In this document: piece by piece, positions 44,916 to 54,352 of the stretch
Numbering within the stretch: the stretch's first letter is position 1
How the letters are laid out: each line of letters starts with the position of its first letter
Assembly (NCBI RefSeq): GCF_000244895.1
Contig: NZ_CM001441.1
Location: 3,926,226 to 3,990,225, forward strand
DNA from: Desulfosporosinus youngiae DSM 17734
Lineage (GTDB): Bacteria; Bacillota; Desulfitobacteriia; Desulfitobacteriales; Desulfitobacteriaceae
Reading direction: 5' to 3'
Length of the DNA stretch: 64,000 bases
Made by a program: the position numbers and the translations under genes
Notes under the pieces: model-generated
Database searches by the model: none
The model's input: only the letters and a program-made list of their open reading frames with translations
Told to the model about the DNA's origin: nothing

Positions 44916-47579
44916 TTAATATTTCCCAAATTCTTGATCACTTAAAGCGATTCTTGACTTACTGCTTGTTTTCGCTGCCTCGGCATTCCCCCGATTCTTT
45001 GAACTATTCTCCTGTTTCTTTTGAGACATATTTTCTAACATGCGTAAAACATCCGGGTTCATATGCTCAAGGCCTCTATAGGCAGAGCCCGTAGTTTTCT
45101 TAAGTTTGAACCTACTAACCTGTTCTCTTAACAGTTCAGCTTGACTTGATAATTCTTCACTCGCAGCGGCACTCTCTTCCGACGTCGCCGAATTCGTCTG
45201 TACAACATCTGAGACTTGCAAAATCCCTTGATTCACTTGATTAATTCCTAACGCTTGTTCATTGGATGCAGTAGCGATTTCCCCCACAAGATTTGTGGTT
45301 TTTGAAACGTCTTCAACGATTTGGTTGAGAGCTGCAGCCGTATCATTAGCAATTTTCGTACCGCCCTCGACCTTATTAATCGAGCCCTCGATGAGAGCTG
45401 TCGTTTCTTTCGCAGCGTTGGCACTTCTAGCTGCCAGATTGCGCACTTCCTCTGCGACCACCGCAAAGCCTTTGCCGTGTTGACCCGCTCGTGCAGCTTC
45501 AACTGCCGCATTTAGGGCTAAGATATTTGTTTGAAAGGCAATTTCATCAATGACCTTAATAATCTTGTAAATATTTCCGGATGCTTCATTAATATCGGCC
45601 ATAGCCTTAAGCATACCCTGCATTTGCTCATTCCCTTTTATAGCACCTTCCTTTGCCGCCAAGGCCAACTCATTGGCCTGATTCGCATTTGCAGCATTCA
45701 GCTTCGTCTGAGTCGATATTTCCTCCATCGAGGCAGTTAACTCTTCGATAGAACTCGCTTGTTCGGTAGACCCCTGAGAGAGGGCTTGAGCGGAATCTGA
45801 CACCTGTCTTGCCCCGGCAGCAACTTGAACCGAAGCGTTATTCATATTACTTAATACTTCATTAAAGGAGTCTATGATTAAATTCACCGAACTCTTAATT
45901 TCAGCAAAATCCCCTTTGTAATCATCAGTAATACTCAAATCCAGATTGCCCATGGACATTTCGGTAAGAACCTTTGCTGTTTCCTTAACATAAGCCGACA
46001 TAGCATTTAGGCTTTCTTCAAAACTTTTATAGATGTTGGTAAACATTTCTCCAATTGCCTTCGTATCTACATCCGTCGGTTCGATTTTAGAACTGCAATG
46101 TAACTTTCCTTGGGCCAGATTCTCAATATTGACAAGAAGTTTTGAAGTCTCTTTTTCCTGATATTTCGCCTGTTTTTCAGCTACTCTGGCGGCATTCATA
46201 ATAGCGGTCTGGTCTACTACAAGTTCCATAGCTCCTATTACTTGATTTTTTTTGTCCTTCAGCGGTATGGCTGTACACAATATATCAAGATTCATTCCGT
46301 TGGGGTGTGCATCAGTTTCTCGGCTGACTTTCTGCCCCTGTTGCATGGACATAGCACAGGCACAATTTGCTGTCTTGCAATCAGAGGTTTTATAAACATC
46401 ATAACATTTATTGCCAACAAGCTGTTTTTGAGTGGCTGACAGTAAGTTTGCGCCAGTTTTATTCATATAAACAATGTTGAAATCCTTGTCAATTATCATT
46501 ACGGGACTTGGCATTGAATCAATATGCCCAACCAAGGTATCTATTAGATTATTGATACCGCCGACTAAAGTTCCCCAGCTGCCTACAAAAGCTTTGGCAT
46601 TTCCCCGGGTGTCTAACTTCCCTTCTTGGGTTGCCACAACCAGCTTATCGGTTTCATCCAAAAGAACTTTCATAGTGTCCTGCATCTCCACAAGTTTTTT
46701 ACCCAATAAGTCTTTATCCGACTTCACCTTAACTGTAACCGATAGATTTCCATCTGCCATTTTTTCAGTTGCATCGACTTGATCACGAACATTTTCAACC
46801 ATTTTTTCAAAGGACCCCAGCAAAGTACCTATCTCATCTTTTGCTTTTCTTTTTACATTCACATCAACATCAATATCTCCAACCGCTAACTTATCCGCCG
46901 TTTCTGCAAGAAACTTCAGCGGTTTGCTGATAATTGAGCTGAGGTACATACCTAACCCTATTGCTATGAGCACCCCTGCGAGTATAACAATAACCATGAT
47001 TACTGTCGCCCTGTTAACAATCGCTGTATTATCATCGGACTTTAACTTTGCATCCTCTATTTGAACTTTGATCATATTATCAATGGCACCCTCCAGTGCT
47101 TTTGTAGTGATGCCAGCGGCACCTGTTGCACTCATTAGTGCCGGAATTCCAGCCACTTCACCTTTTTCTGCCAGCTCGTATACCCTATCAACACTCTGTT
47201 GACTCTCCGCGTTCTTCTTAACCAGGTCATCAAATAATTCTCTCATCCGGACTGATGTTATTGTTTTATTAATCGATTCTAAATCCTTAGCCATAATCGT
47301 TTGTCTCTGCGCTATTTGGTCTAAATTACTTTTTACCACTAACGGATCGTCTGTTAGGAGAATATCGCGAAAATTGACTCTTAGCCGCTGAAATTCTATG
47401 GACATATCCGCTAATTCTGAGATAGGCACTGTCACGTTTTCATAAAGCTCTACATCAGACTTTGCAATGGCCTTTATATTTACGATGCCTATAACACCTA
47501 CAACTGCTGTAAGCAAAGAAACTATGATAAACCCAGTCGATAACTTTGCGGCAATTTTCATATTCATAAACCATTTCAT
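44916..47579 (-). CDS. Methyl-accepting chemotaxis protein with Cys-rich PAS domain
   Basis: 887 aa chemoreceptor. Two membrane helices (about 10-32 and 190-212) bracket a four-helix-bundle sensor. HAMP and a second HAMP-like region follow, then a PAS domain (about 375-470) with a cysteine cluster ([20 protein letters not shown]). Another HAMP-like linker leads to the signalling coiled coil with tip [20 protein letters not shown]. The C-terminus ends in a basic tail without a clear CheR/B-tethering pentapeptide. It is the last gene of the cheA-cheW-MCP operon, so it likely signals to that kinase. The Cys cluster suggests redox or metal sensing. Confidence 0.92.
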   Translation of the reverse strand: MKWFMNMKIAAKLSTGFIIVSLLTAVVGVIGIVNIKAIAKSDVELYENVTVPISELADMSIEFQRLRVNFRDILLTDDPLVVKSNLDQIAQRQTIMAKDLESINKTITSVRMRELFDDLVKKNAESQQSVDRVYELAEKGEVAGIPALMSATGAAGITTKALEGAIDNMIKVQIEDAKLKSDDNTAIVNRATVIMVIVILAGVLIAIGLGMYLSSIISKPLKFLAETADKLAVGDIDVDVNVKRKAKDEIGTLLGSFEKMVENVRDQVDATEKMADGNLSVTVKVKSDKDLLGKKLVEMQDTMKVLLDETDKLVVATQEGKLDTRGNAKAFVGSWGTLVGGINNLIDTLVGHIDSMPSPVMIIDKDFNIVYMNKTGANLLSATQKQLVGNKCYDVYKTSDCKTANCACAMSMQQGQKVSRETDAHPNGMNLDILCTAIPLKDKKNQVIGAMELVVDQTAIMNAARVAEKQAKYQEKETSKLLVNIENLAQGKLHCSSKIEPTDVDTKAIGEMFTNIYKSFEESLNAMSAYVKETAKVLTEMSMGNLDLSITDDYKGDFAEIKSSVNLIIDSFNEVLSNMNNASVQVAAGARQVSDSAQALSQGSTEQASSIEELTASMEEISTQTKLNAANANQANELALAAKEGAIKGNEQMQGMLKAMADINEASGNIYKIIKVIDEIAFQTNILALNAAVEAARAGQHGKGFAVVAEEVRNLAARSANAAKETTALIEGSINKVEGGTKIANDTAAALNQIVEDVSKTTNLVGEIATASNEQALGINQVNQGILQVSDVVQTNSATSEESAAASEELSSQAELLREQVSRFKLKKTTGSAYRGLEHMNPDVLRMLENMSQKKQENSSKNRGNAEAAKTSSKSRIALSDQEFGKY

Positions 47580-47603
47580 TCCCGAACACCTCCACTTAGT
47601 ATC

Positions 47604-48092
47604 TTAAAGATCATTTATAGTGTCCAACTCTGTTTCCCTGAGCAAACCTGAATCCAAGAGAAGTTTGATTTCCCCTCCCACTTTACCGATCCCTTTGATA
47701 TATTTGTTACCTTCATTATCCATGTTCGGAGGAGCAACAATTTCTTGATCAGCAATAAATAATACTTCGGAAACACTATCAACTATGAGACCTATCAAAA
47801 CATCTCTTATATCAATGACCACGATGCAAGTCCTATCATTATACTCTCTGAAGGGTTTCTTAAAGCGCAGCCGCACATCCATGACAGGGATAATCTTACC
47901 TCGCAAATTAATGATTCCCTTAATATAATCAGGCATCTGGGGAATTTCAGTAATAGGCTGCATTCCAATGATTTCCGTGACATATTCAATTTCAATCCCG
48001 TAAAACTCTTTGCCCATGCAAAAGGTAAGAAACTTGCCTTTCTGAGTATCTTCGATCAAGTCCGGAGTATCTTGTTCAGCAATATCCGGCAT
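47604..48092 (-). CDS. cheW: Chemotaxis adaptor CheW
   Basis: 162 aa, single CheW domain. It shows the FLTFCMGKEFYGIEI strand, EIPQMPDYIKGIINLRGKIIPVMDVRLRF (the conserved NLRG core) and an IGLIVDSVSEVL strand. It bridges receptors and the CheA kinase. It lies 24 bp upstream of the chemoreceptor gene and 39 bp downstream of cheA. Confidence 0.95.
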   Translation of the reverse strand: MPDIAEQDTPDLIEDTQKGKFLTFCMGKEFYGIEIEYVTEIIGMQPITEIPQMPDYIKGIINLRGKIIPVMDVRLRFKKPFREYNDRTCIVVIDIRDVLIGLIVDSVSEVLFIADQEIVAPPNMDNEGNKYIKGIGKVGGEIKLLLDSGLLRETELDTINDL

Positions 48093-48131
48093 AATAGTTC
48101 TCCTTTCTCATCCAAAGAACATGATGATTAT

Positions 48132-50039
48132 CTAACTCATCAGCCCCCCGATATCCAGTATGAGGCTGATACTTCCATCCCCCAATAAGGTACATCCAGC
48201 CAAACTCTTAACTATTTTCGTGTTCCGAATATACGTTGGCAGGGCTTTCACAACAATCTGCTGCTGACCAATCATTCTATCTGCAAAAACACAAAGGGTT
48301 TTGTTGTCCTGCTCCACCATAATGATGATCCCATCTGCCAATTGGGTTACATCTGTCCGGACATGGTAAATATCATGCAAACGCAGGATGGGAAAACACT
48401 GTCCCCGAACCATTATCATTTCATTATCATTTGGGTCGACAATCACGTCTGTCATTATGGGCCTGAAGGACTCTTTTATCGCGGTCGTCGGTATGGTAAA
48501 GCCCGAATCCCCTACCTTGATATTCATTCCATCTATGATAGCCAGGGTTAGAGGAATTTTGAGGGTAATGGTCGTTCCCTTTCCAGGCACACTATCCGCC
48601 GCTATTGCTCCCCCAACGGCTTCGAGATTCTTCACAACCACATCCATCCCAACCCCGCGCCCGGAAAATTCCGTAACATTCTCGTTCGTCGAAAACCCAG
48701 GCAATAAGACCAAGTTATAAATTTCCTTATCCGTGATTTCCTCATCCGGCACTTGAATTAGCCCCTTTTCACGAGCTTTGATCAAGATTCGGTCTTTATT
48801 AAAACCTTGACCATCATCACGAATAATGATTAAGACATCCCCGCCTGCATTTTTAGCTTCCAAAGTAATGGTTCCTAAACAAGGTTTGCCCTTGGCTTCA
48901 CGTTCATCCGGCATTTCTATGCCATGATCGATGGAATTGCGGATTAAATGCATTAAGGGATCAGAAATATGCTCAATGATATTTTTATCAACCTCTGTTT
49001 CTTGACCAATAAGCTGAAGCTGAGCTTCCTTGTTGAGTTTTTTACACATATCCCGAAGCGGCCTCTTCATTTTTTGGAATGTGCCGGCTAACGGTACCAT
49101 GCGCACGGACATAACTATATCTTGTAATTCGCCGGTAATTTTTCTGAGTTGGCGGGCGGCCTTGGAAAAGTTGTTCAGTTCCAAGCCTTTGAGATCCGGA
49201 TTTTGTGTGACCATGGCTTCGGCGATTACCATTTCTCCCACCAAATCCATGAGCTGATCCAGCTTCCCAACACTAACACTAATAATGCTTGGCTGAGTTT
49301 TGGTTGAAGGATGATTGTTGTCTTTCGGATCCTTAACCCGCTCATTATTTTCCTCTTGAGTCAATTGAAGATCTTTTAAACCAATAGTCTGAAGCAGAAC
49401 ATTGCGAATTTCTTCCAAGGAACGCTCGGTTTTCATAAACAGGATAAACCCTTGCTCCCGGATAGCAGCGGCACTATCTTCATGATTGAGATCTTCCGGA
49501 ATATGATAGTACTCTTCAATAAGATCTTCCAAATCACGAACTGCCACGAACGCCCGCACGTTTTCCATTCCACTTGCACATTGATCAAAGCGCAGTATGG
49601 CCTTGAACTTATTTCTGCAGGGAGTTGCGTCCGGACCACGTCCTTTGATCGCGGTATGAAAAGCGCGCAAATTATTAATTAACTCAGTTGCATTGCCATC
49701 CGGCCGGTCCAGATTTTTTATTTTCGCAATTTCTACCTTGATAAAGTCGAGCCCCTCAAGTACTAAATCGGATAGTTCCGAATAATTAATATTCCGGGGT
49801 TTATCCTCCCTTAGGACGTAAAACACGTCTTCTATAGAATGTGCCAGCATAGATATATTGTTAAAGCTCATCATAGCAGCTGAACCCTTTATCGTATGCA
49901 TGATCCGAAAGATCTCGTTGATAGTCTCGAAGGTATACGAACTCGATGATTCATTAGAAATAATTAATAACTCCATTTGCTCAATTAGTTGCATGGACTC
50001 AAAGATGAAGAGTTCCAGCATTGGTTCCCGGTTAGACAA
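48132..50039 (-). CDS. cheA: Chemotaxis histidine kinase CheA
   Basis: 635 aa. It has an HPt domain (about 1-110) with phospho-His in MHTIKGSAAMM, a P2-like region (about 145-230), a dimerisation helix pair (KLDQLMDLVGEMVIAE), and an ATPase domain with N-box HLIRNSIDHGIE, G1 DDGQGF and G2 GRGVGMD. A C-terminal CheW-like domain ends the protein. The start is taken as TTG at 50039, after GGGGTG; an ATG six codons later is possible. No cheY, cheB or cheR is in this operon, so the kinase may serve a non-flagellar or accessory output, or rely on genes elsewhere. Confidence 0.94.
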   Translation of the reverse strand: MSNREPMLELFIFESMQLIEQMELLIISNESSSSYTFETINEIFRIMHTIKGSAAMMSFNNISMLAHSIEDVFYVLREDKPRNINYSELSDLVLEGLDFIKVEIAKIKNLDRPDGNATELINNLRAFHTAIKGRGPDATPCRNKFKAILRFDQCASGMENVRAFVAVRDLEDLIEEYYHIPEDLNHEDSAAAIREQGFILFMKTERSLEEIRNVLLQTIGLKDLQLTQEENNERVKDPKDNNHPSTKTQPSIISVSVGKLDQLMDLVGEMVIAEAMVTQNPDLKGLELNNFSKAARQLRKITGELQDIVMSVRMVPLAGTFQKMKRPLRDMCKKLNKEAQLQLIGQETEVDKNIIEHISDPLMHLIRNSIDHGIEMPDEREAKGKPCLGTITLEAKNAGGDVLIIIRDDGQGFNKDRILIKAREKGLIQVPDEEITDKEIYNLVLLPGFSTNENVTEFSGRGVGMDVVVKNLEAVGGAIAADSVPGKGTTITLKIPLTLAIIDGMNIKVGDSGFTIPTTAIKESFRPIMTDVIVDPNDNEMIMVRGQCFPILRLHDIYHVRTDVTQLADGIIIMVEQDNKTLCVFADRMIGQQQIVVKALPTYIRNTKIVKSLAGCTLLGDGSISLILDIGGLMS

Positions 50040-50156
50040 TCGTTATTCACCCCATATCTTAGCGATACTTTTTAAACGCCTAGTGCTTTACAAATTGTCT
50101 GAAGATATTCTATATCTATCACGGATGGGATTTTATACCAACCAATTTGTTTGTAT

Positions 50157-50186
50157 ATGATATGTTTGTACTAACTATCTTGACAA
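50157..50186 (-). promoter_or_regulatory. Possible promoter of the cheA-cheW-MCP operon
   Basis: On the minus strand TTGTCA (50186-50181), an 18-bp spacer and TATCAT (50162-50157), about 120 bp before the cheA start. Moderate match to sigma-A; no sigma-D flagellar promoter was recognised. Confidence 0.35.
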
Positions 50187-50210
50187 GCTTTTAAAAAGTT
50201 CAGTAAGTTT

Positions 50211-50262
50211 AGATAAAAATAAGCCTCCACGTTCTAGTGAACGTGGAGGCTTATTTTTATCT
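50211..50262. terminator. Strong terminator of the GGDEF/HD-GYP gene
   Basis: Long perfect stem (AAGCCTCCACGTT with AACGTGGAGGCTT) flanked by A-run and T-run, so it could terminate in both directions. It ends at the stop codon of the minus-strand gene and isolates it from the cheA promoter. Confidence 0.88.
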
Positions 50263-51700
50263 AAACTTTAAATTCACGCTTCTTGATAATCTCCAGATAT
50301 AAGTCGACAAGCTTGGGATCAAACTGTATCCCTTTACCGCGTTTAAGCTCTACCATTGCCTCTACGCGAGATAAAGCCATTCGATAAGGCCGATCGTTGG
50401 TCATAGCATCATAAGCATCCGCAATACTTAAAATCCTGCACTCCACAGGGATTTCCTCTCCCTTTATACCCAATGGATAACCCTTACCATTCCACCATTC
50501 ATGATGTTTCAGGATATAGCCGGCGATTGGTTTAAGGGGTGAAACTAATTCTATAATTTTCTGTCCAATCTCGCTATGACGTTGTATTTCTTTGTACTCC
50601 TGAGGGGTTAAAGGCCCAGCCTTTTGGAGAATCCGATCTGAAATTCCAATCTTCCCAATGTCATGTATTTTTGCCAACATTCTCAAGTCAGCAATTTGAT
50701 GATTGGGTAATGCTAATGCTGTACCCATTAATGTTACACTTTTTTGAACCCTGTCGGAATGTTGTTCCGATATATAATCATGACTCTCCAGGGCTTTCAT
50801 CAGAGCTGCAACAAAACTTCCGCACATGCTTCTGCTGTGAAGAAGTTTTTCGCGATACATATTGTCTTCCGCTTCTTTATATAGTTCAGTTAAGCTATTT
50901 CGATTTTCCGGACTAAAGCCCCAACCCATAGATAAACTTATTGGGAGCTCGGGTGTTTGTATATTATAGTCATTTAAAGCTTCACAAATCCTATTGTAAA
51001 CCAATTCCATTTTCGATAAATCCCCTTGATCGACGATGACTGCAAATTCATCCCCTCCAATTCTTGCCACTAAATCTTTTTGATCCGTTGATGCTTTTAG
51101 AACATTGGACACAGTAAGCAGCAAAGCATCACCTTGATCAGGCCCTAAGGTATCATTAACACTCTTTAGCCCATCAACATCACACAGAATTAGTCCAATA
51201 GAACTTCGTTGTTCATTCTCTAATCTCTGCATTTCCAGTTCGAAATAAGTCCGATTATAGAGCCCAGTCATAGAATCATGGAAGCTAATACGTTTATACT
51301 GCTCTTTTAGCATTTTTCCATCCCTTATATCTCTCGCAATTGCATAAATCCCAATGAAATGGTTATTAGCAATAATCGAAAAAACCACCATTTCTACATC
51401 TAGAAGGCTTCCTTGTTTTTGTCTGATAACGGTTTCAAACCATTGTGCATGGTACCGTGAATTTTCGAAATACCTGAATAAACGATCCTTCTCTTCCGGA
51501 AGCAAGATGTTTGAAATTTGCATTTGTCTTAACTCTTCGAACGAATATCCGAATAGTCCCGTTGTAGCAGAATTCAATGCAACAAACTTTCCATCAAGGT
51601 CTATCATAAAAGTCGCATCAAAATTGTATTTGAACAAGTCTTGGCTGACCATCTCATTCCGAATAATCCGTTCCGGGACCTCAGGAATGACATTGAGCAT
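50261..51700 (-). CDS. PAS-GGDEF-HD-GYP cyclic-di-GMP enzyme
   Basis: 479 aa soluble signalling protein. A PAS domain (about 20-130) is followed by a diguanylate cyclase domain with intact ARIGGDEFAVIV near residue 215. An HD-GYP phosphodiesterase domain completes it, with HDIGKIG and HHEWWNGKGYPLG. Both active-site motifs are present, so it could make or break c-di-GMP depending on PAS input. ATAGGAGG precedes the ATG. Monocistronic. Being next to the chemotaxis operon suggests a link to motility or surface behaviour, but this is only contextual. Confidence 0.93.
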   Translation of the reverse strand: MLNVIPEVPERIIRNEMVSQDLFKYNFDATFMIDLDGKFVALNSATTGLFGYSFEELRQMQISNILLPEEKDRLFRYFENSRYHAQWFETVIRQKQGSLLDVEMVVFSIIANNHFIGIYAIARDIRDGKMLKEQYKRISFHDSMTGLYNRTYFELEMQRLENEQRSSIGLILCDVDGLKSVNDTLGPDQGDALLLTVSNVLKASTDQKDLVARIGGDEFAVIVDQGDLSKMELVYNRICEALNDYNIQTPELPISLSMGWGFSPENRNSLTELYKEAEDNMYREKLLHSRSMCGSFVAALMKALESHDYISEQHSDRVQKSVTLMGTALALPNHQIADLRMLAKIHDIGKIGISDRILQKAGPLTPQEYKEIQRHSEIGQKIIELVSPLKPIAGYILKHHEWWNGKGYPLGIKGEEIPVECRILSIADAYDAMTNDRPYRMALSRVEAMVELKRGKGIQFDPKLVDLYLEIIKKREFKV

Positions 51701-51821
51701 AATAACTTCCTCCTATGATTCTATTTAATCTTAGTACAAGCTATGCTCTATTTGTCTGTTTGGTTAATTATCCTGTTTGACAACTTAAAGACCCTAACTA
51801 TCCAAAGGTGCAGAAAACACC

Positions 51822-51846
51822 AAAAGCACCGTCTTTAAACGGTGCT
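51822..51846 (-). terminator. Hairpin downstream of fic remnant
   Basis: AGCACCGT-CTTTAA-ACGGTGCT followed on the minus strand by TTTT. It is about 145 bp beyond the fic stop and may end that transcript. Confidence 0.6.
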
Positions 51847-51991
51847 CAACTTTCCCCAAAGGCCGAAAAATTTACTTCAGACTATACAATTACGCAGAAT
51901 ACCTTTATACTCCTATCCCATGTACCCTATATTTGCACAAAAGTACGACCCCGAGGGGCAGAGATATATCCGATCGCTATACTATACTTTT

Positions 51992-52838
51992 TCATTGCTC
52001 CGGCCTAGGCTTCCTGTATTTTTGATTTTTACTGTTTGGCTTATCAGGAAGCGTCATTTCAATTAGCTGGGAGTTCAAAGCAGGCTGCAAATACGTTTTT
52101 CGGAAGGCCGGACGATTCCTTAGTCCCATACTCTCCATGATCTCGCTTGCGGATAATTCATCATTGCCCAGCTTATCTAAGAATAGCTGAATATGCGGGC
52201 TGACTTTTCCGGTGGGTATTTGATCGCGTTCAATCTCTATAAGTGTGTCGAGGATTGCTTGCAGCAAAAACTCCACAAACGGCGTGGCGTTGGCAATCCT
52301 GTCCGCTTCACTAAGAGAGTCGTAATAGACGTCCTGCTTTTCGCGTATAACAGTTTCTACAGGTATCCACGCAAATATTGGCTTCCATTGATACAGTAGC
52401 AGCGTGTTCCACATTCTTCCCATATGGCCATTCCCATCTGCAAAGGGATGGATAAACTCAAATTCATAATGGAATACGCAACCTTTAATCAGCGGGTGTG
52501 CCTTTGCGGTTTCTGTCCAATGCAGGAGGTTGGCGATATAGCTGGGGCACCATATCGGCTAGCGGAGCCATGTGTACTATCTGTTCGCCCTTAAACACGC
52601 CTACACCACCAGAACGGAAACGCCCCGCTTCTTTTACCAGATCAGTCATCAGGATGCCGTGCGCTTTAAGTAAATCGTCAACTGAATAAGGATTGAACGA
52701 CAGCAGCCTTTCGTATGCCTCGTAAGCATTTTTGACCTCACGGATTTCGCCGGGTGCGCAGAGGTTTCTGCGTAATCGGTGGGCTATTCTTATATCATTC
52801 CCACCATCTAAGATGATGATACAAGATAACCTTTATGA
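51992..52838 (-). pseudogene. Fic/DOC family gene, frameshifted and 5'-truncated
   Basis: Reading the minus strand, one frame from about 52830 to 52550 encodes RSGGVGVFKGEQIVHMAPLAD and related Fic sequence, then runs into a wrong-frame TAA. The frame shifted by one base from about 52550 continues as NLLHWTETAKAHPLIK, then the Fic active-site loop HPFADGNGHMGR, to the stop at 51992. A single-base change in the CCCCAG run near 52538-52550 would explain it. The 5' end lacks the usual Fic N-terminus and has an in-frame stop just upstream. The final part alone is open from an internal ATG (143 aa), but without the active-site His it should be inactive. Confidence 0.82.
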
Positions 52839-52865
52839 CCTGTCAACTCCTCTATATATCGTAGG

Positions 52866-52945
52866 GGGGAAGTGAACTCGTTCAACTAAAGTTGAACATC
52901 AATACTTCGGTGGGGGACTCTACCCCCAACGAAGCAAGGTACGGG
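52866..52945. repeat. Nested inverted repeats upstream of the fic remnant
   Basis: GTTCAAC-TAAA-GTTGAAC is followed by CTTCG-GTGGGGG-ACTCTA-CCCCCAA-CGAAG. These look like two adjacent stable stem-loops, as at the end of an IS200/IS605-type element or in a structured RNA. No transposase is left here. Identity not established. Confidence 0.4.
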
Positions 52946-53011
52946 GTACCATTCCCGATTATAGAAATGAGAGTCTTAACGATTGGATAAATCTAGATTG
53001 GTTTAAAGTTA

Positions 53012-53020
53012 TGGTATAAT
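53012..53020 (+). promoter_or_regulatory. Extended -10 promoter before the HTH gene
   Basis: TGGTATAAT without a good -35. It would start a leader of about 185 nt before the gene at 53212. The leader contains possible stems (for example GGCAG near 53095 with CTGCC-like partners) but no recognised riboswitch. Confidence 0.4.
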
Positions 53021-53211
53021 GACAAAAACAAGCACTGTGCTAGGATGGGGCGATGACACATCTCTGAACTTAGGGTTATTTCCAATAACAGAAAGGCAGT
53101 TCGGTTTATTACCCAAGAACCCCATTGCCTGTAGCCGTTTGGAGTGTCAACGTCACAAAGATATTTTGCAATCTAATTTAAGAAAAGACGCGTAATAGAA
53201 AGGAGAAACAT

Positions 53212-53655
53212 ATGCAAAGTATAGAGTTTACTGGAGGACCAGATATAATAAGGGAGAATTTATTGGTAGCTATTAAAGAATATAAAATTACGTTATACAC
53301 TTTAAATAAAGTAACTGGAATAGATATTAATTGGCTTTCTGATTATATAGATAAAAAAAAAGAACTAGCTGATTTACCAATTGAAAAATATGGACTCCTA
53401 TTTGAGACAACCATTTTCTTATCAAAAGGAATAAAAATGATTAGCGAAGATGAGAGAATAAAGAGTGTTATTAATGTACTTGTTCAAACATTTGGGCTTA
53501 AATATGAAACTATATCACATTATGCGGGACTAAAAATACATGATATTGAAAACTTCATGAAAGATACCACTATGATTGATTATGAGAAAAAATATAAGTT
53601 GGCAACCGCAAGTATGATATTGCATTATCTATTTAAACCAAATTATCCTAATTAG
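53212..53655 (+). CDS. AT-rich HTH-type DNA-binding protein
   Basis: 147 aa. Two helical segments look like paired helix-turn-helix units: residues about 15-60 (LYTLNKVTGIDINWLSDYI) and about 82-125 (LKYETISHYAGLKIHDIENFM). I recognise a loose resemblance to uncharacterised clostridial HTH proteins, not a named family. A GAAAGGAG site precedes the ATG. Base composition is clearly more AT-rich than neighbours, and it sits in a decayed island with a broken fic gene and palindromes, so horizontal acquisition is likely. Function unknown. Confidence 0.65.
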   Translation: MQSIEFTGGPDIIRENLLVAIKEYKITLYTLNKVTGIDINWLSDYIDKKKELADLPIEKYGLLFETTIFLSKGIKMISEDERIKSVINVLVQTFGLKYETISHYAGLKIHDIENFMKDTTMIDYEKKYKLATASMILHYLFKPNYPN

Positions 53656-53702
53656 AAATAATTGAATCTAAAAGGGGCGCGGGAAACATTTAACATGCAG
53701 AC

Positions 53703-53747
53703 GAAAACGGGACGTGACGAAACTGAGTTTCGTCACGTCCCGTTTTC
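53703..53747. repeat. Perfect 21-bp-arm palindrome
   Basis: GAAAACGGGACGTGACGAAAC, loop TGA, then the exact reverse complement. It shares the GACGAAAC core with the palindromes at 44749 and 54151. It lies 47 bp after the HTH gene and could act as its terminator. Confidence 0.8.
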
Positions 53748-53758
53748 ACTATTCCGTT

Positions 53759-54126
53759 TTAGTTTATCCACGTGATATAGTTAGGAACTGTATGTGCTAC
53801 AGGGATACCCAGTAAAGTAGTCATACCGGTCAATGAAGCACTATATCTATGTCCCGAAATATTGGAAGTAGGAACTGATCCACTAAAACCCGATACTGGA
53901 TTTCGCCCACCACTTAAACCGGAACTAATGTCCGTTACATCCATTAAACCCGTAAAACCTGTCGCTGCAACATACATTGTTATCTTGTAATGAACCTTAC
54001 CAGTAACTGGCCATAATTCTAGTAATCCTTTTTCGCCAGGAAATTCGTTAAATGGTTGAATGTCTGAACTAGAATTTTCTATTGCTTTAAGCGGTACTTT
54101 GGGATACAGAACTCTTGGGCCGCACT
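53759..54126 (-). pseudogene. 3' fragment of an unrecognised protein gene
   Basis: The minus-strand frame ending at 53759 is open back to about 54126, where an in-frame TAA occurs, with no start codon or ribosome site at its head. The first ATG is internal, at 53977. Protein-like sequence (LWPVTGKVHYKITMYVAATG) runs through that internal ATG, so this is the tail of a longer gene cut off near the palindrome at 54151. Gly/Ser/Thr-rich; family not recognised. Confidence 0.5.
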
Positions 54127-54150
54127 CTTATGAGCATGTTTTCTGCCAGG

Positions 54151-54212
54151 GAAACAGAGGGACAGGTGCATTGTTTCGTTTTGACGAAACAATGCACCTG
54201 TCCCTCTGTTTC
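54151..54212. repeat. Perfect 29-bp-arm palindrome (REP-like)
   Basis: Arms begin GAAACAGAGGGACAGGTGC and are exact reverse complements around a 4-nt TTTG loop. Nearly the same element lies at 44749-44810. No transposase gene is adjacent. Confidence 0.88.
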
Positions 54213-54284
54213 TACATATGCTGTAGTTAAAGCTATTAAAAAGCGGAAATCAAAATGGATGAACTATTCGCTGACGGCGGCAGA

Positions 54285-54312
54285 TCAAATTCGTCTGCGC
54301 AGACGAATTTGA
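54285..54312. repeat. Perfect 28-bp palindrome after dppC
   Basis: TCAAATTCGTCTGC joined directly to its reverse complement with no loop, 40 bp past the dppC stop. There is no T-run, so it is more like a protein-binding palindrome or a repeat than a terminator. Confidence 0.7.
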
Positions 54313-54352
54313 CCTGCTACCAGGCCCTTCTCCTGCCGGAATTGCTGAGCAG

